Origin: Streptomyces tendae
GTDB taxonomy: Bacteria; Actinomycetota; Actinomycetes; Streptomycetales; Streptomycetaceae
Direction: 5' to 3'
NCBI RefSeq assembly: GCF_014650435.1
Contig: NZ_BMUY01000003.1
Location: forward strand, 558,001-622,000
DNA: 64,000 nucleotides
Shown: positions 41,617 through 49,558 of the stretch, piece by piece
Numbering within the stretch: position 1 is the first letter of the stretch
How the letters are laid out: the number at the start of each line of letters is the position of its first letter
Program-made: the position numbers and the translations under genes
The notes under the pieces: model-generated
Databases searched by the model: none
What the model saw: only the letters and a program-made list of their open reading frames with translations
Told to the model about the DNA's origin: nothing

Positions 41617-43203
41617 ATGACTGAACTGATAGTGACCGCCACCGCCGTGCTGGCGGTGGCCGCAGTCGGGGCCGCGTGGTACTTCCGGCGCAGGGGCGAG
41701 CAGGCCCGGCGCCGGGCCGAGCAGCTGCGCGAACACGCCGACCGGCTCACCCTGCAACTCGTCGCGGCCGAGCAGTGCGTGGGACACCTCGCGGCCACCG
41801 TGATCCCGGCGGCGGCGAAGGGCGGGCGGGACGACTCCGGCCCCGCGGGCGGGCTGCTCGTACCGGCGCAGCTCGACGGGACACCGCTCGCCGAGCGGCT
41901 GCGTGCGGTACCCGGCGCGGTGGCCGCGGCGGTGGGAGACGTACGGACGCAGGAGCGGGCGGCCGCCGAGCGGGCCACGGCCCACGCCGCCGACCGGGTG
42001 CGGCAGGACACCGAGCGGCAGCTCGCCCAGGTACGGCGCGAGTCCGTCGGCGTGGCCCGGGCCGCCGTGCGCGGCTTCGCCAACAACGTGGTGGCCCGCT
42101 CCGCACGGCTCGGCCGGGCCGTCAGCCAGGGCGTACGGCGGCACATCTCGGACGAGGCGTACGCCACGCTCGTGGAGATCGACCACCTCGCGCAGCAGAT
42201 GCTGCTCACGGCGTCCGGGTACTCCGTACTCGCCGGGGACAAGCTGTCCCGGCGCTGGCCCGCCACCACGTTGACCGACATCGTGCGGGCGGCCATGGGC
42301 CGGATCGAGGGGTACGAGCGGATCAAGCACCCCGAGATGGGGTCGGTGGTGGTCGAGGGCCGCGCCGTGGAGGCCGTCGTGCACGCGCTCGCCGTACTGC
42401 TGGACAACGCGCTGCGCTACTCGCCGCCCGCCGCCAGTGTCCACGTCTCACTGGAGCAGGGGCACCACGCCTGCTTCCTGATCGTGGACGACGCCGGACT
42501 GCGCATGGACGACGAGCGGCTGCTGTGGGCCAGCGACGTGATGTCCGGCGAACAGCGCGACGACATCACACGCCTGGGCGCCCACCCCCAGACCGGGTTG
42601 CGCGTGGCGTCCCTGCTGGCGGAGAGCTACGGCTTCCGCGTCGAGTTGACCGCGCCCAACATCTACCAGGGGACCCGGGCCATGGTCGTCCTGCCGAAGA
42701 ACCTGATCGTCGACCCTGGGTCCGCCCAGCCGGTGCCGCAGGCGGTGTCCCGGACCGTGCCGCCTACGGCCGCCGTGCAGGAGACGGACCGGAACGCGGA
42801 CCAGATCGTGGCCCGAACCGAGGACCGGACCGACGAGCAGGCCCCGGCCACGCCCTCCGGGGCGCCCGCAGAACCCGTCGCACCCGTCGCGTCCCTCGCG
42901 CCCGCCGCCGAGCCGGTGTCCGAGCCCGTCGCCCCGCCCGCCGCGGCCGCCCCCTCGGCCACCACCGCCAGCGGCCTGACCGTCCGCCGGCGCTCCACCG
43001 CGCCCACCCCCGCGCGCCGTCCCGCCGCCCCCGACGACACCGAGCCCGGCCGTCCCGCCGTCGCCGCCGCCTGGGCGGCCGGCACCCGCCTCGGCCGGGA
43101 GGGGGAGCAGTCCTCGCCGGGGCCCGCCGACACCACCGGCACCGCCGCGCGGACCGCCGCCCGCACCACCCCCCACGACGCCGCTGACGACGAAGGACTC
43201 TGA
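41617..43203 (+). CDS. cvnA: Conservon sensor-kinase-like membrane ATPase CvnA
   Basis: 528 residues. One N-terminal membrane segment (LIVTATAVLAVAAVGAAWYF), a coiled-coil region, then a degenerate dimerisation segment and a GHKL ATPase: AVLLDNALRYSPPAASV is the N box and HPQTGLRVASLLAESYG the G2-like box. No phosphoacceptor His in an H-box is evident, as usual for CvnA. The last 150 residues are Pro/Ala/Thr-rich and probably disordered. CvnA proteins form a membrane complex with CvnB, C and D that resembles a eukaryotic G-protein receptor assembly. Confidence 0.9.
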   Translation: MTELIVTATAVLAVAAVGAAWYFRRRGEQARRRAEQLREHADRLTLQLVAAEQCVGHLAATVIPAAAKGGRDDSGPAGGLLVPAQLDGTPLAERLRAVPGAVAAAVGDVRTQERAAAERATAHAADRVRQDTERQLAQVRRESVGVARAAVRGFANNVVARSARLGRAVSQGVRRHISDEAYATLVEIDHLAQQMLLTASGYSVLAGDKLSRRWPATTLTDIVRAAMGRIEGYERIKHPEMGSVVVEGRAVEAVVHALAVLLDNALRYSPPAASVHVSLEQGHHACFLIVDDAGLRMDDERLLWASDVMSGEQRDDITRLGAHPQTGLRVASLLAESYGFRVELTAPNIYQGTRAMVVLPKNLIVDPGSAQPVPQAVSRTVPPTAAVQETDRNADQIVARTEDRTDEQAPATPSGAPAEPVAPVASLAPAAEPVSEPVAPPAAAAPSATTASGLTVRRRSTAPTPARRPAAPDDTEPGRPAVAAAWAAGTRLGREGEQSSPGPADTTGTAARTAARTTPHDAADDEGL

Positions 43204-43205
43204 TC

Positions 43206-43628
43206 GTGCAAGACACACACACCAACAGCCTGGGCTGGCTGCTGGACCAGGAACTCGGCAGCGTCGAGGGCGTCCGGTACGCCGTGCTGATGAGCAGCGA
43301 CGGGCTGCTGAAGGCCCGCACCCAGACGATCGGCCAGGACGACGGGGAGAAGTTCGCCGCGCTGACGGCGGCGCTGCGTGCGGCGGGCAAGGCATGGGAC
43401 GAGTTCACCGGCGGCGCGGGGATGCGGCAGCTGCTGATCGAGTCGGTCGGCTGCATCGGCCTGACGACGACCGCCGCGAAGAACACCATGCTGTCGGTGT
43501 GCACGACCGGTCCCGACGCCGACGTCGGTCTGATCTCGCACCACATGGTGCGGCTCGCCACCCGGGTGGGGCACGAGCTGGCCACGGAGGAGCGCGTGCC
43601 GGTCGCGGACGGCGGCTCACCGGTATGA
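43206..43628 (+). CDS. cvnB: Conservon roadblock/LC7 protein CvnB
   Basis: 140 residues from a GTG at 43206, two bases after cvnA. Roadblock/LC7 fold: NSLGWLLDQELGSVEGVRYA, VLMSSDGLLKARTQTIG and HHMVRLATRVGHELATEER. Roadblock proteins act as regulators or GTPase-activating partners of small GTPases such as CvnD. Its stop overlaps the cvnC start (ATGA). Confidence 0.92.
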   Translation: MQDTHTNSLGWLLDQELGSVEGVRYAVLMSSDGLLKARTQTIGQDDGEKFAALTAALRAAGKAWDEFTGGAGMRQLLIESVGCIGLTTTAAKNTMLSVCTTGPDADVGLISHHMVRLATRVGHELATEERVPVADGGSPV

Positions 43629-43978
43629 GCGGGCCGCGGCGCGATCCCGACATGGTCCGGCCCTACGTCCGCACCCAGGGCCGGATCCGCGCGCGCGAGG
43701 ACGTGCGCCTGGAGAGCGTGGTCATCGCCGCGACCGGTCCCACGGACACCCTCGGCCCGGACGCCCGCCGGGTGATGCGGCTCTTCGCCGGCGCGGACGG
43801 CGGCCTGGCCGTCGCCGACATCGCCGCCGCGCTGGAGCTGCCGCCCTCCACGGTGCGCATCCTCGTCTCCTCGCTGATGGACTCCGGCCACCTCTCCAGC
43901 CCGGTCGCCGCGATCGACGACCAGCCCGACTTCGACCTGCTGCAGGAGGTACTCCGTGGACTTCGCTCCATGGTCTGA
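43625..43978 (+). CDS. cvnC: Conservon DUF742 protein CvnC
   Basis: 117 residues. DUF742 family: VRPYVRTQGRIRAREDVRLE, SVVIAATGP and a C-terminal winged-helix-like part (AVADIAAALELPPSTVRILV, SSLMDSGHL). It is part of the CvnA-B-C-D signalling complex; it may bind nucleic acid or protein through its HTH-like half, which is not shown. Its last 23 bases overlap cvnD. Confidence 0.91.
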   Translation: MSGPRRDPDMVRPYVRTQGRIRAREDVRLESVVIAATGPTDTLGPDARRVMRLFAGADGGLAVADIAAALELPPSTVRILVSSLMDSGHLSSPVAAIDDQPDFDLLQEVLRGLRSMV

Positions 43979-44621
43979 CCGGGCCGACCGGACCGACGAG
44001 TCCGCCGGGGCCGCGGGCACCGACCGGCCCGTCACCTACGTCCCCGCCACGGTGACCCGGTCGGCCAAGATCGTGGTCGCGGGCGGGTTCGGCGTCGGCA
44101 AGACGACACTGATCGGCAGCGTCTCGGAGGTGCGGCCGCTGCGGATGGAGGAGCCGATCACGCAGGCCAGCGCCGGTGTGGACGACCTGCGCGGCACCCC
44201 GCACAAGACGACGACCACCGTGGCGATGGACTTCGGCCGCATCCACATGGCCGGCGGGCGGATCGCGCTGTACCTGTTCGGGCTGCCGGGGCAGTCCCGG
44301 TTCCAGCCGCTGTGGGAGGACCTGGCCGAGGGCGCCCTCGGCTGCCTGGTCCTGGCCGACACCCGCGACCTCGACGCCTCCCACGACGCCCTGGGTCTGC
44401 TGGACGGCGCGGGCATCCCGTACGCCGTCGCCATCAACACCTTTCCCGGGTCCCCGAGTTACCCCGAGGCCGAGCTGCGCGAGGCGCTGGCCCTGGACCC
44501 GGCCACACCGCTGACGCACTGCGACGCCCGCGACCGCACCTCCTCCCTGCACGCCCTGATCACGCTCACGGAGTACCTCTCCGAGCACCGTTCAGCCGCA
44601 CTCCTGGAGACCCGCCGATGA
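43956..44621 (+). CDS. cvnD: Conservon small GTPase CvnD
   Basis: 221 residues from a GTG at 43956 that has a perfect AGGAGGT inside cvnC. P-loop GGFGVGKTTLIGSVSEV near residue 45; switch region TTTVAMDFGRIHM; DxxG-like LFGLPGQSRF; a guanine-specificity-like AINTFPGS. It is related to Ras-like and MglA-type GTPases. It cycles under control of CvnB. The stop overlaps cvnE. Confidence 0.92.
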   Translation: MDFAPWSDRADRTDESAGAAGTDRPVTYVPATVTRSAKIVVAGGFGVGKTTLIGSVSEVRPLRMEEPITQASAGVDDLRGTPHKTTTTVAMDFGRIHMAGGRIALYLFGLPGQSRFQPLWEDLAEGALGCLVLADTRDLDASHDALGLLDGAGIPYAVAINTFPGSPSYPEAELREALALDPATPLTHCDARDRTSSLHALITLTEYLSEHRSAALLETRR

Positions 44622-45862
44622 CGTTGCCCTCCGCCGAGACCGCGCAGGCCGGTCCGTCGGGCCGGATCGCCCTGTACGCCCCGGAGTTCGCCGCCGACCC
44701 GCACGCCGCCTACCGGCGCATGCGCCGCACCCACGGTCCGCTGGTCCCGGTGGACCTGGCGCCCGGCGTGCCCGCGACCCTGGTGATCGGCTACTACCAG
44801 GCGCGCCGCATCCTGAACGACCCGCTGCACTTCCCGGCCGACCCGCGGGCCTGGGAGAAGCTGATCCCGGCGACCTGCCCGGTGCGGCCGATGATGGAGT
44901 GGCGGCCCAACGCGCTGCGCTCGGGCGGCGCCGAGCACGCCCGCTACCGGTCGGCGAACACCCACGCCATCGACCAGGTCGACCAGCACGGGCTGCGTGC
45001 CCTCGTGGAGCAGGTCGCCGACGGCGCCATCGACGGGTTCCGCGCCACCGGCTCGGCGGACCTGCTCACCCAGTACTCCTTCCCCATCGCCTTCCGGGTG
45101 CTGAGCGCGCTCCTTGGCTGCCCGGACGAGATCGGGCAGCGCATCGCCGACGGCATGGCGAAGATCTTCGACACCACCAACGCCGAGCAGGGCAACGTGA
45201 TCCTCGCCCGGGCGGTGTCCGATCTGGTGACCCTGCGCCGGACCCACCCCGGCGACGACATCACGTCCCGGCTGGCCCTGCACCCCGTCGAGCTGAGCGA
45301 CGAGGAGATGAGCCACCAGCTCGTCACGCTCTACGGCGCCGGCATCGAACCCATGACCAACCTGATCAGCAACACGATCCTGAAGATCCTCACCGACGAG
45401 GAGTTCTCCGCGGACCTGCACGCCGGTCTGTCCACGGTGCGCGACGCACTCGACGCCGTCCTCTACACCGACCCGCCGATGGCCAACTACTGCATCTCCT
45501 ACCCGCCGTACCCCATCGACGTGGAGGGCGTGCTGCTGCCCGCCGACCAGCCGGTGGTGATCTCGATGGCGGCGGCGAACAACGACCCGGCCCTCACCGA
45601 GGGCGTCCCCCAGGGGCAGCACGGCGGCAACCGCGCCCACCTGGCCTGGAGCATCGGCCCGCACACCTGCCCCGCCCGTTCGCACGCCTACCTCATCGCC
45701 GAGACCGCGGTCACCCACCTGCTGGACGCGCTGCCGGAGACGGACCTGGCCCGCCCCCTCGACGAACTGACCTGGCGCCCGGGCCCGTTCCACCGCGCCC
45801 TCGAATCCCTGCCCGTCACCTTCCCCGTCGCGCAGACCGCCGCACAGCCCGCCGCACACTAA
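44618..45862 (+). CDS. cvnE: Conservon P450 CvnE (CYP157-like, without ExxR)
   Basis: 414 residues, ATGA overlap with cvnD. P450 fold with an I-helix VTLYGAGIEPMTNLISN lacking the usual AGxxT pattern. The heme loop is WSIGPHTCPARSHAYLI, with the axial Cys near residue 350. The K helix position (about 278) reads DALDAVLYTDPP, so the otherwise invariant ExxR pair is absent. This is the hallmark of the CYP157 family, which is always encoded beside a CYP154 in conservons. Catalytic competence is doubtful; a regulatory or partner role for the next P450 is possible. Confidence 0.9.
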   Translation: MTLPSAETAQAGPSGRIALYAPEFAADPHAAYRRMRRTHGPLVPVDLAPGVPATLVIGYYQARRILNDPLHFPADPRAWEKLIPATCPVRPMMEWRPNALRSGGAEHARYRSANTHAIDQVDQHGLRALVEQVADGAIDGFRATGSADLLTQYSFPIAFRVLSALLGCPDEIGQRIADGMAKIFDTTNAEQGNVILARAVSDLVTLRRTHPGDDITSRLALHPVELSDEEMSHQLVTLYGAGIEPMTNLISNTILKILTDEEFSADLHAGLSTVRDALDAVLYTDPPMANYCISYPPYPIDVEGVLLPADQPVVISMAAANNDPALTEGVPQGQHGGNRAHLAWSIGPHTCPARSHAYLIAETAVTHLLDALPETDLARPLDELTWRPGPFHRALESLPVTFPVAQTAAQPAAH

Positions 45863-45873
45863 GGAGCCAGGCC

Positions 45874-47100
45874 ATGGCGACCCAGCAGCCCGTCCTCGTC
45901 CTCGACCCCACCGGCGCCGGTCACCACGCCGAGCACCGCACCCTGCGGGAGGCCGGTCCCGCCACCCGGGTGGACGTCCTCGGGGTCCAGGCCTGGTCGG
46001 TCAGCGACCCCGTCCTCCTGAAACAGCTGCTGACCAGCCCCGACGTCTCCAAGGACGCCCGGGCGCACTGGCCCGCGTTCGGCGAGGTCGTCAGCACCTG
46101 GCCGCTGGCCCTGTGGGTGGCGGTGGAGAACATGTTCACCGCGTACGGCCCCAATCACCGCAAGCTGCGCCGCCTGGTGGCGCCCGCCTTCAGCGCCCGC
46201 CGGATCGAGGCGATGCGGCCGGCCGTGGAGGCCATGGTGACCGGGCTGGTCGACCGGCTCGCGGAGCTGCCCGCCGGGGAGCCGGTGGACCTGCGGCAGG
46301 AGCTGGCCTATCCGCTGCCCATCGCGGTGATCGGCCATCTGATGGGTGTGCCGGAGGACCGGCGCGACGGCTTCCGCGCCCTGGTGGACGGCGTCTTCGA
46401 CACCACCCTGGACCAGGCCGAGGCCCAGGCCAACACCGCGCGCCTGTACGAGGTCCTCGACCAGCTCATCGCGGCCAAGCGCGCCACGCCGGGCGACGAC
46501 ATGACGTCCCTGCTCATCGCGGCGCGGGACGACGAGGGGGACGGCGACCGCCTCTCCCCCGAGGAACTGCGCGACACCCTGCTGCTGATGATCAGCGCCG
46601 GGTACGAGACCACCGTCAACGTCATCGACCAGGCCGTGCACACCCTGCTGACCCGCCCCGACCAGCTCGCGCTGGTCCGCAAGGGCGAGGTCACCTGGGG
46701 GGACGTGGTGGAGGAGACGCTGCGCCACGAACCGGCGGTCAAGCACCTGCCGCTGCGGTACGCGGTCACCGACATCGCCCTGCCGGACGGGCGGACCATC
46801 GCCCGCGGGGAGGCGATCCTCGCCTCGTACGCCGCCGCCAACCGCCACCCCGACTGGCACGAGGACGCCGACACCTTCGACGCGACCCGCACGCTCAAGG
46901 AGCACCTCGCCTTCGGCCACGGCGTCCACTTCTGCCTGGGCGCGCCGCTGGCCCGCATGGAGGTGACCCTCGCGCTGGAGAGCCTCTTCGGCCGCTTCCC
47001 CGACCTCCGCCTCGCCGACCCGGCCGAGGAGCTGCCGCCGGTGCCCTCGCTGATCAGCAACGGCCACCAGCGGCTCCCGGTCCTGCTGCACGCCGGCTGA
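45874..47100 (+). CDS. cvnF: Conservon P450 CvnF (CYP154-like)
   Basis: 408 residues, 11 bases after cvnE with AAGGAG ahead. All P450 hallmarks are intact: I-helix MISAGYETTVNVIDQ, K-helix EETLRHEP (ExxR, about residue 279), and the heme loop FGHGVHFCLGAPLARME with Cys near 353. CYP154 enzymes hydroxylate steroids, fatty-acid-derived or aromatic substrates in vitro; natural substrates are mostly unknown. In S. coelicolor the matching gene pair (CYP157-CYP154A1) ends conservon 12, which this locus resembles. Confidence 0.92.
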   Translation: MATQQPVLVLDPTGAGHHAEHRTLREAGPATRVDVLGVQAWSVSDPVLLKQLLTSPDVSKDARAHWPAFGEVVSTWPLALWVAVENMFTAYGPNHRKLRRLVAPAFSARRIEAMRPAVEAMVTGLVDRLAELPAGEPVDLRQELAYPLPIAVIGHLMGVPEDRRDGFRALVDGVFDTTLDQAEAQANTARLYEVLDQLIAAKRATPGDDMTSLLIAARDDEGDGDRLSPEELRDTLLLMISAGYETTVNVIDQAVHTLLTRPDQLALVRKGEVTWGDVVEETLRHEPAVKHLPLRYAVTDIALPDGRTIARGEAILASYAAANRHPDWHEDADTFDATRTLKEHLAFGHGVHFCLGAPLARMEVTLALESLFGRFPDLRLADPAEELPPVPSLISNGHQRLPVLLHAG

Positions 47101-47154
47101 GCGGCGGGCGACGGGACCGGGCGGCCGGGGACGACGGCGGAGGCGGCGATGGCC

Positions 47155-47628
47155 TCAGCCGAACATCCCCGGCCGGTAGTCGCCGGCCGGCTGCTGGGTG
47201 ATCACGTTCAGGCGGTTGTAGGTGTTGATGACGGCGATCAGTCCGACGAGGGCGGTGAGCTGCTCCTCGTCGTAGTGCTTCGCCGCGTTCGCCCATGCCT
47301 CGTCGGTGACACCGCCGGAGGCGTCGGCGATGCGGGTGCCCTGCTCGGTCAGTTCCAGGGCGGCGCGCTCGGCGTCGGTGAACACCTTGGCCTCCCGCCA
47401 GGCGGCGATCAGGTTGAGGCGCAGCGAGGTCTCCCCGGCCTCCGCGGCGTCCTTGGTGTGCATGTCGAGGCAGAAGCCGCAGCCGTTGATCTGGCTGGCG
47501 CGGATCTTGACCAGCTCCTGGGTCGCGGCCGGCAGCGTCGAGTCGCCCACGGCCTTGCCGGCGGAGTTGATGTGCCGCAGCAGCTTGCCGGCGAGCGGGT
47601 TGCTGAAGAGGTTGAGACGCGCTTCCAT
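47155..47628 (-). CDS. AhpD-like alkylhydroperoxidase / carboxymuconolactone decarboxylase family protein
   Basis: 157 residues. The active-site motif is NGCGFCLDMHTKDA (CxxC with a following His), preceded by LPAATQELVKIRASQI, as in AhpD-type peroxidases that reduce peroxides through the Cys pair. LVGLIAVINTYNRLNVITQQ is the conserved C-terminal helix. It converges with the conservon. Five tandem 7-mers lie in its 5' leader region. Confidence 0.88.
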   Translation of the reverse strand: MEARLNLFSNPLAGKLLRHINSAGKAVGDSTLPAATQELVKIRASQINGCGFCLDMHTKDAAEAGETSLRLNLIAAWREAKVFTDAERAALELTEQGTRIADASGGVTDEAWANAAKHYDEEQLTALVGLIAVINTYNRLNVITQQPAGDYRPGMFG

Positions 47629-47650
47629 GGTGGATCCTCCGTCGTCGCTT

Positions 47651-47685
47651 GTCCGGTGCCCGGTGTTCGGTGTCCGGTGTCCGGC
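47651..47685. repeat. Five tandem 7-bp repeats (GTCCGGT type)
   Basis: GTCCGGT, GCCCGGT, GTTCGGT, GTCCGGT and GTCCGGC run head to tail about 23 bases upstream of the AhpD-like start codon. Two units are identical and three differ by one base, indicating slippage and drift. Possible regulatory effect on that gene is untested. Confidence 0.75.
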
Positions 47686-47765
47686 TTCTTCGCCCTACAC
47701 AGCTACGACGGATGCCGGCTGCGCGATGTGACAGGCCGGGGCGCGACCCGCTTGTGACCTGCGTC

Positions 47766-48653
47766 TCACCCGCTGGCGGTCGTGCGTTCCAGCAGTCGGC
47801 CCAGTGCCCGGGTCACCGCGGCGGGGCGTTCGTCCATCACCCAGTGGCCGGCGTCGTCCAGCATCGTCAGCTCGGCGCGGGGCACGGCCCCGGCCAGCTC
47901 GGTGGCGATCGCCGGGCTCAGGTACGGGTCGGCGCGGCCCCAGACGACCGCCGTCGGGCAGGTGATGTCACGCAGGCGGCGGCGCAGTTCGGGGCGGGCC
48001 GGGGTGCGGTAGTCGCCGAAGTAGTGGAGCAGCCAGCGGCGGCCCTCGGGGGTGGCCATCCAGCCGACGTAGCCGTCCAGGAGGTGCGCGTCGAGGTGCC
48101 CGGCGCGCACGAGCGGCGCGAAGGACCGGCGGTGCAGGGCGACGTACGGCAGGTGGAGCGCCGGGCGGCGGAGCAGGGGGCTGCGTCCGAAGACGCCGAG
48201 CAGGCTGAAGACGGCGTACCAGCGGCGGGTGAAGGTGGCGTGCGCGCGGCTGTTGAGGAGTGCCAGCCTGCGGACCCGGCCGGGGTGGTTCTGGGTGAAG
48301 CCGAGGGCGAGGAAGCCGCCGTAGTCGTGGCCGACCAGGTTCACCGAGTCCAGTTCCAGCGCGTCGAGGAGCCGGCCGAGCCGGGCGACCTCCGTGTCGT
48401 AGTCGAAGGACAGGTGCAGGGGGCGGTCGGAGGCGCCCCAGCCGAGCAGGTCGGGCGTGATGACCCGGTACCGGGCCGACAGGGGCGGCACCTGGTGACG
48501 CCAGCTGCGGTGGTCGGCCGGGTAGCCGTGCAGGAGCAGGACGGGCTCGCCGTCCGGCGGTCCCGACTCCCAGCAGGCGAGGCGGGCGCCGTCCACCGTG
48601 ACCGTCCGGGGGCGGGTCTGGCCGTACGTGCTGCCGGGGCGCTGCGTGGTCAT
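47766..48653 (-). CDS. Alpha/beta hydrolase (epoxide hydrolase-like)
   Basis: 295 residues from the ATG at 48653 with GGAGGAG upstream. LLLHGYPADHRSWRHQVPPL contains the oxyanion HGxP-type loop. The nucleophile elbow is NLVGHDYGGFLAL (Asp nucleophile, as in epoxide hydrolases and haloalkane dehalogenases), and DDAGHWVMDE supplies the catalytic His; VVWGRADPYL may carry the third residue. A cap domain lies between. The substrate is unknown. It is monocistronic. Confidence 0.87.
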   Translation of the reverse strand: MTTQRPGSTYGQTRPRTVTVDGARLACWESGPPDGEPVLLLHGYPADHRSWRHQVPPLSARYRVITPDLLGWGASDRPLHLSFDYDTEVARLGRLLDALELDSVNLVGHDYGGFLALGFTQNHPGRVRRLALLNSRAHATFTRRWYAVFSLLGVFGRSPLLRRPALHLPYVALHRRSFAPLVRAGHLDAHLLDGYVGWMATPEGRRWLLHYFGDYRTPARPELRRRLRDITCPTAVVWGRADPYLSPAIATELAGAVPRAELTMLDDAGHWVMDERPAAVTRALGRLLERTTASG

Positions 48654-48825
48654 GGGTCTCCTCCGGGGTGGCTCGTCTCCCCACTCGTCTCCCCAACGGA
48701 GCGGATACCCGGAGGTGTCGCGGTCAGGGCTCGGTGTTCGGCCGAAAGAGGCGGGGATTAGCCTCGGTCCTGACAAGTCGGTACGGCCGGAGCCGGTCCG
48801 GCCGAGGTCGGAGCAGGAGGCAGGG

Positions 48826-49128
48826 ATGGCGAAGGTTCCCAGCGCGGTGATCGCCGCGGGCGGTCTCGTCGGCGGGTACGGCGTGGCCCGCTGGACGAAG
48901 AAGCGGCAGCTCGGCGGGGCCGTCCTCGCCGTCGCCGGGGCAGCCGCGGCACAGCAGTGGCGGGCGCGGGCCGGCGGGAGGGCCGCGGGCGCGCTGACGG
49001 CGGCGTACGTCGCCGCCTTCGCCGGGTCGCACCCGCTGGCCAAGAAGGTGGGCGCCTGGCCCGCCGTGTTCGGTGCGGCGGGCGCCGTGGCCCTGGCCTC
49101 GTGGGCGGTCGCCGACCGGCGCGCCTGA
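48826..49128 (+). CDS. Small Ala/Gly-rich membrane protein
   Basis: 100 residues, ATG with AGGAGG upstream. Several short hydrophobic Ala/Gly/Val segments (VIAAGGLVGGYGVARW, LGGAVLAVAGAAAAQQW, ALTAAYVAAFAGSHPLAKK, PAVFGAAGAVALASWAVA) with basic residues between suggest three or four membrane passes. It is not recognised beyond being a conserved-looking actinobacterial membrane protein. Confidence 0.7.
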   Translation: MAKVPSAVIAAGGLVGGYGVARWTKKRQLGGAVLAVAGAAAAQQWRARAGGRAAGALTAAYVAAFAGSHPLAKKVGAWPAVFGAAGAVALASWAVADRRA

Positions 49129-49141
49129 ACGGCGGCGCCGG

Positions 49142-49501
49142 TCAGGAGTGGTGGGTGAGCACGTTGATCACCCGGCCGTTCGGGTCGCGCACGAAGAAGC
49201 GCCGTACCCCCCACTCCTCGTCCTGCGGCTCCCGCACGATCTCGGCGCCCGACGCGAGCACCTGTTCGTAGACCGCGTCGACGTCCTCGACCTCCACGCT
49301 CAGGTCGGGGACGACGGGCGCCGTGCGCTCCTCGGTGAAGAGGCTGATCTGGGCGGTGGGGTTGGACGGGGAGGCCAGGGTCGTCACCCAGCCCATGTCC
49401 ATGACCTCCTCGAAGCCGAGCAGGCCGTAGAACTCACGGCTCGTGTTCCACTGCTCCTCGGCCTGGACGTGGATGTTGGGGACGATCCTGCGGATGCTCA
49501 T
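49142..49501 (-). CDS. VOC (glyoxalase/bleomycin resistance) family protein
   Basis: 119 residues, a single pair of beta-alpha-beta-beta-beta modules. RRIVPNIHVQAEEQWNTSRE and FYGLLGFEEVMDMGWVTTLA start the first module; PDLSVEVEDVDAVYEQVLAS, WGVRRFFVRDPNGRVINVLTH the second, with the metal-site pattern DPNGR...N. Such proteins are isomerases, dioxygenases or drug-binding proteins. It lies 57 bases downstream of the MFS gene on the same strand and may be co-transcribed. Confidence 0.85.
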   Translation of the reverse strand: MSIRRIVPNIHVQAEEQWNTSREFYGLLGFEEVMDMGWVTTLASPSNPTAQISLFTEERTAPVVPDLSVEVEDVDAVYEQVLASGAEIVREPQDEEWGVRRFFVRDPNGRVINVLTHHS

Positions 49502-49558
49502 CGGGACTCCTCGACGTCTGGCGTCCGTACCGGTCGGGTCGGGTCGACGGGTGCGACG

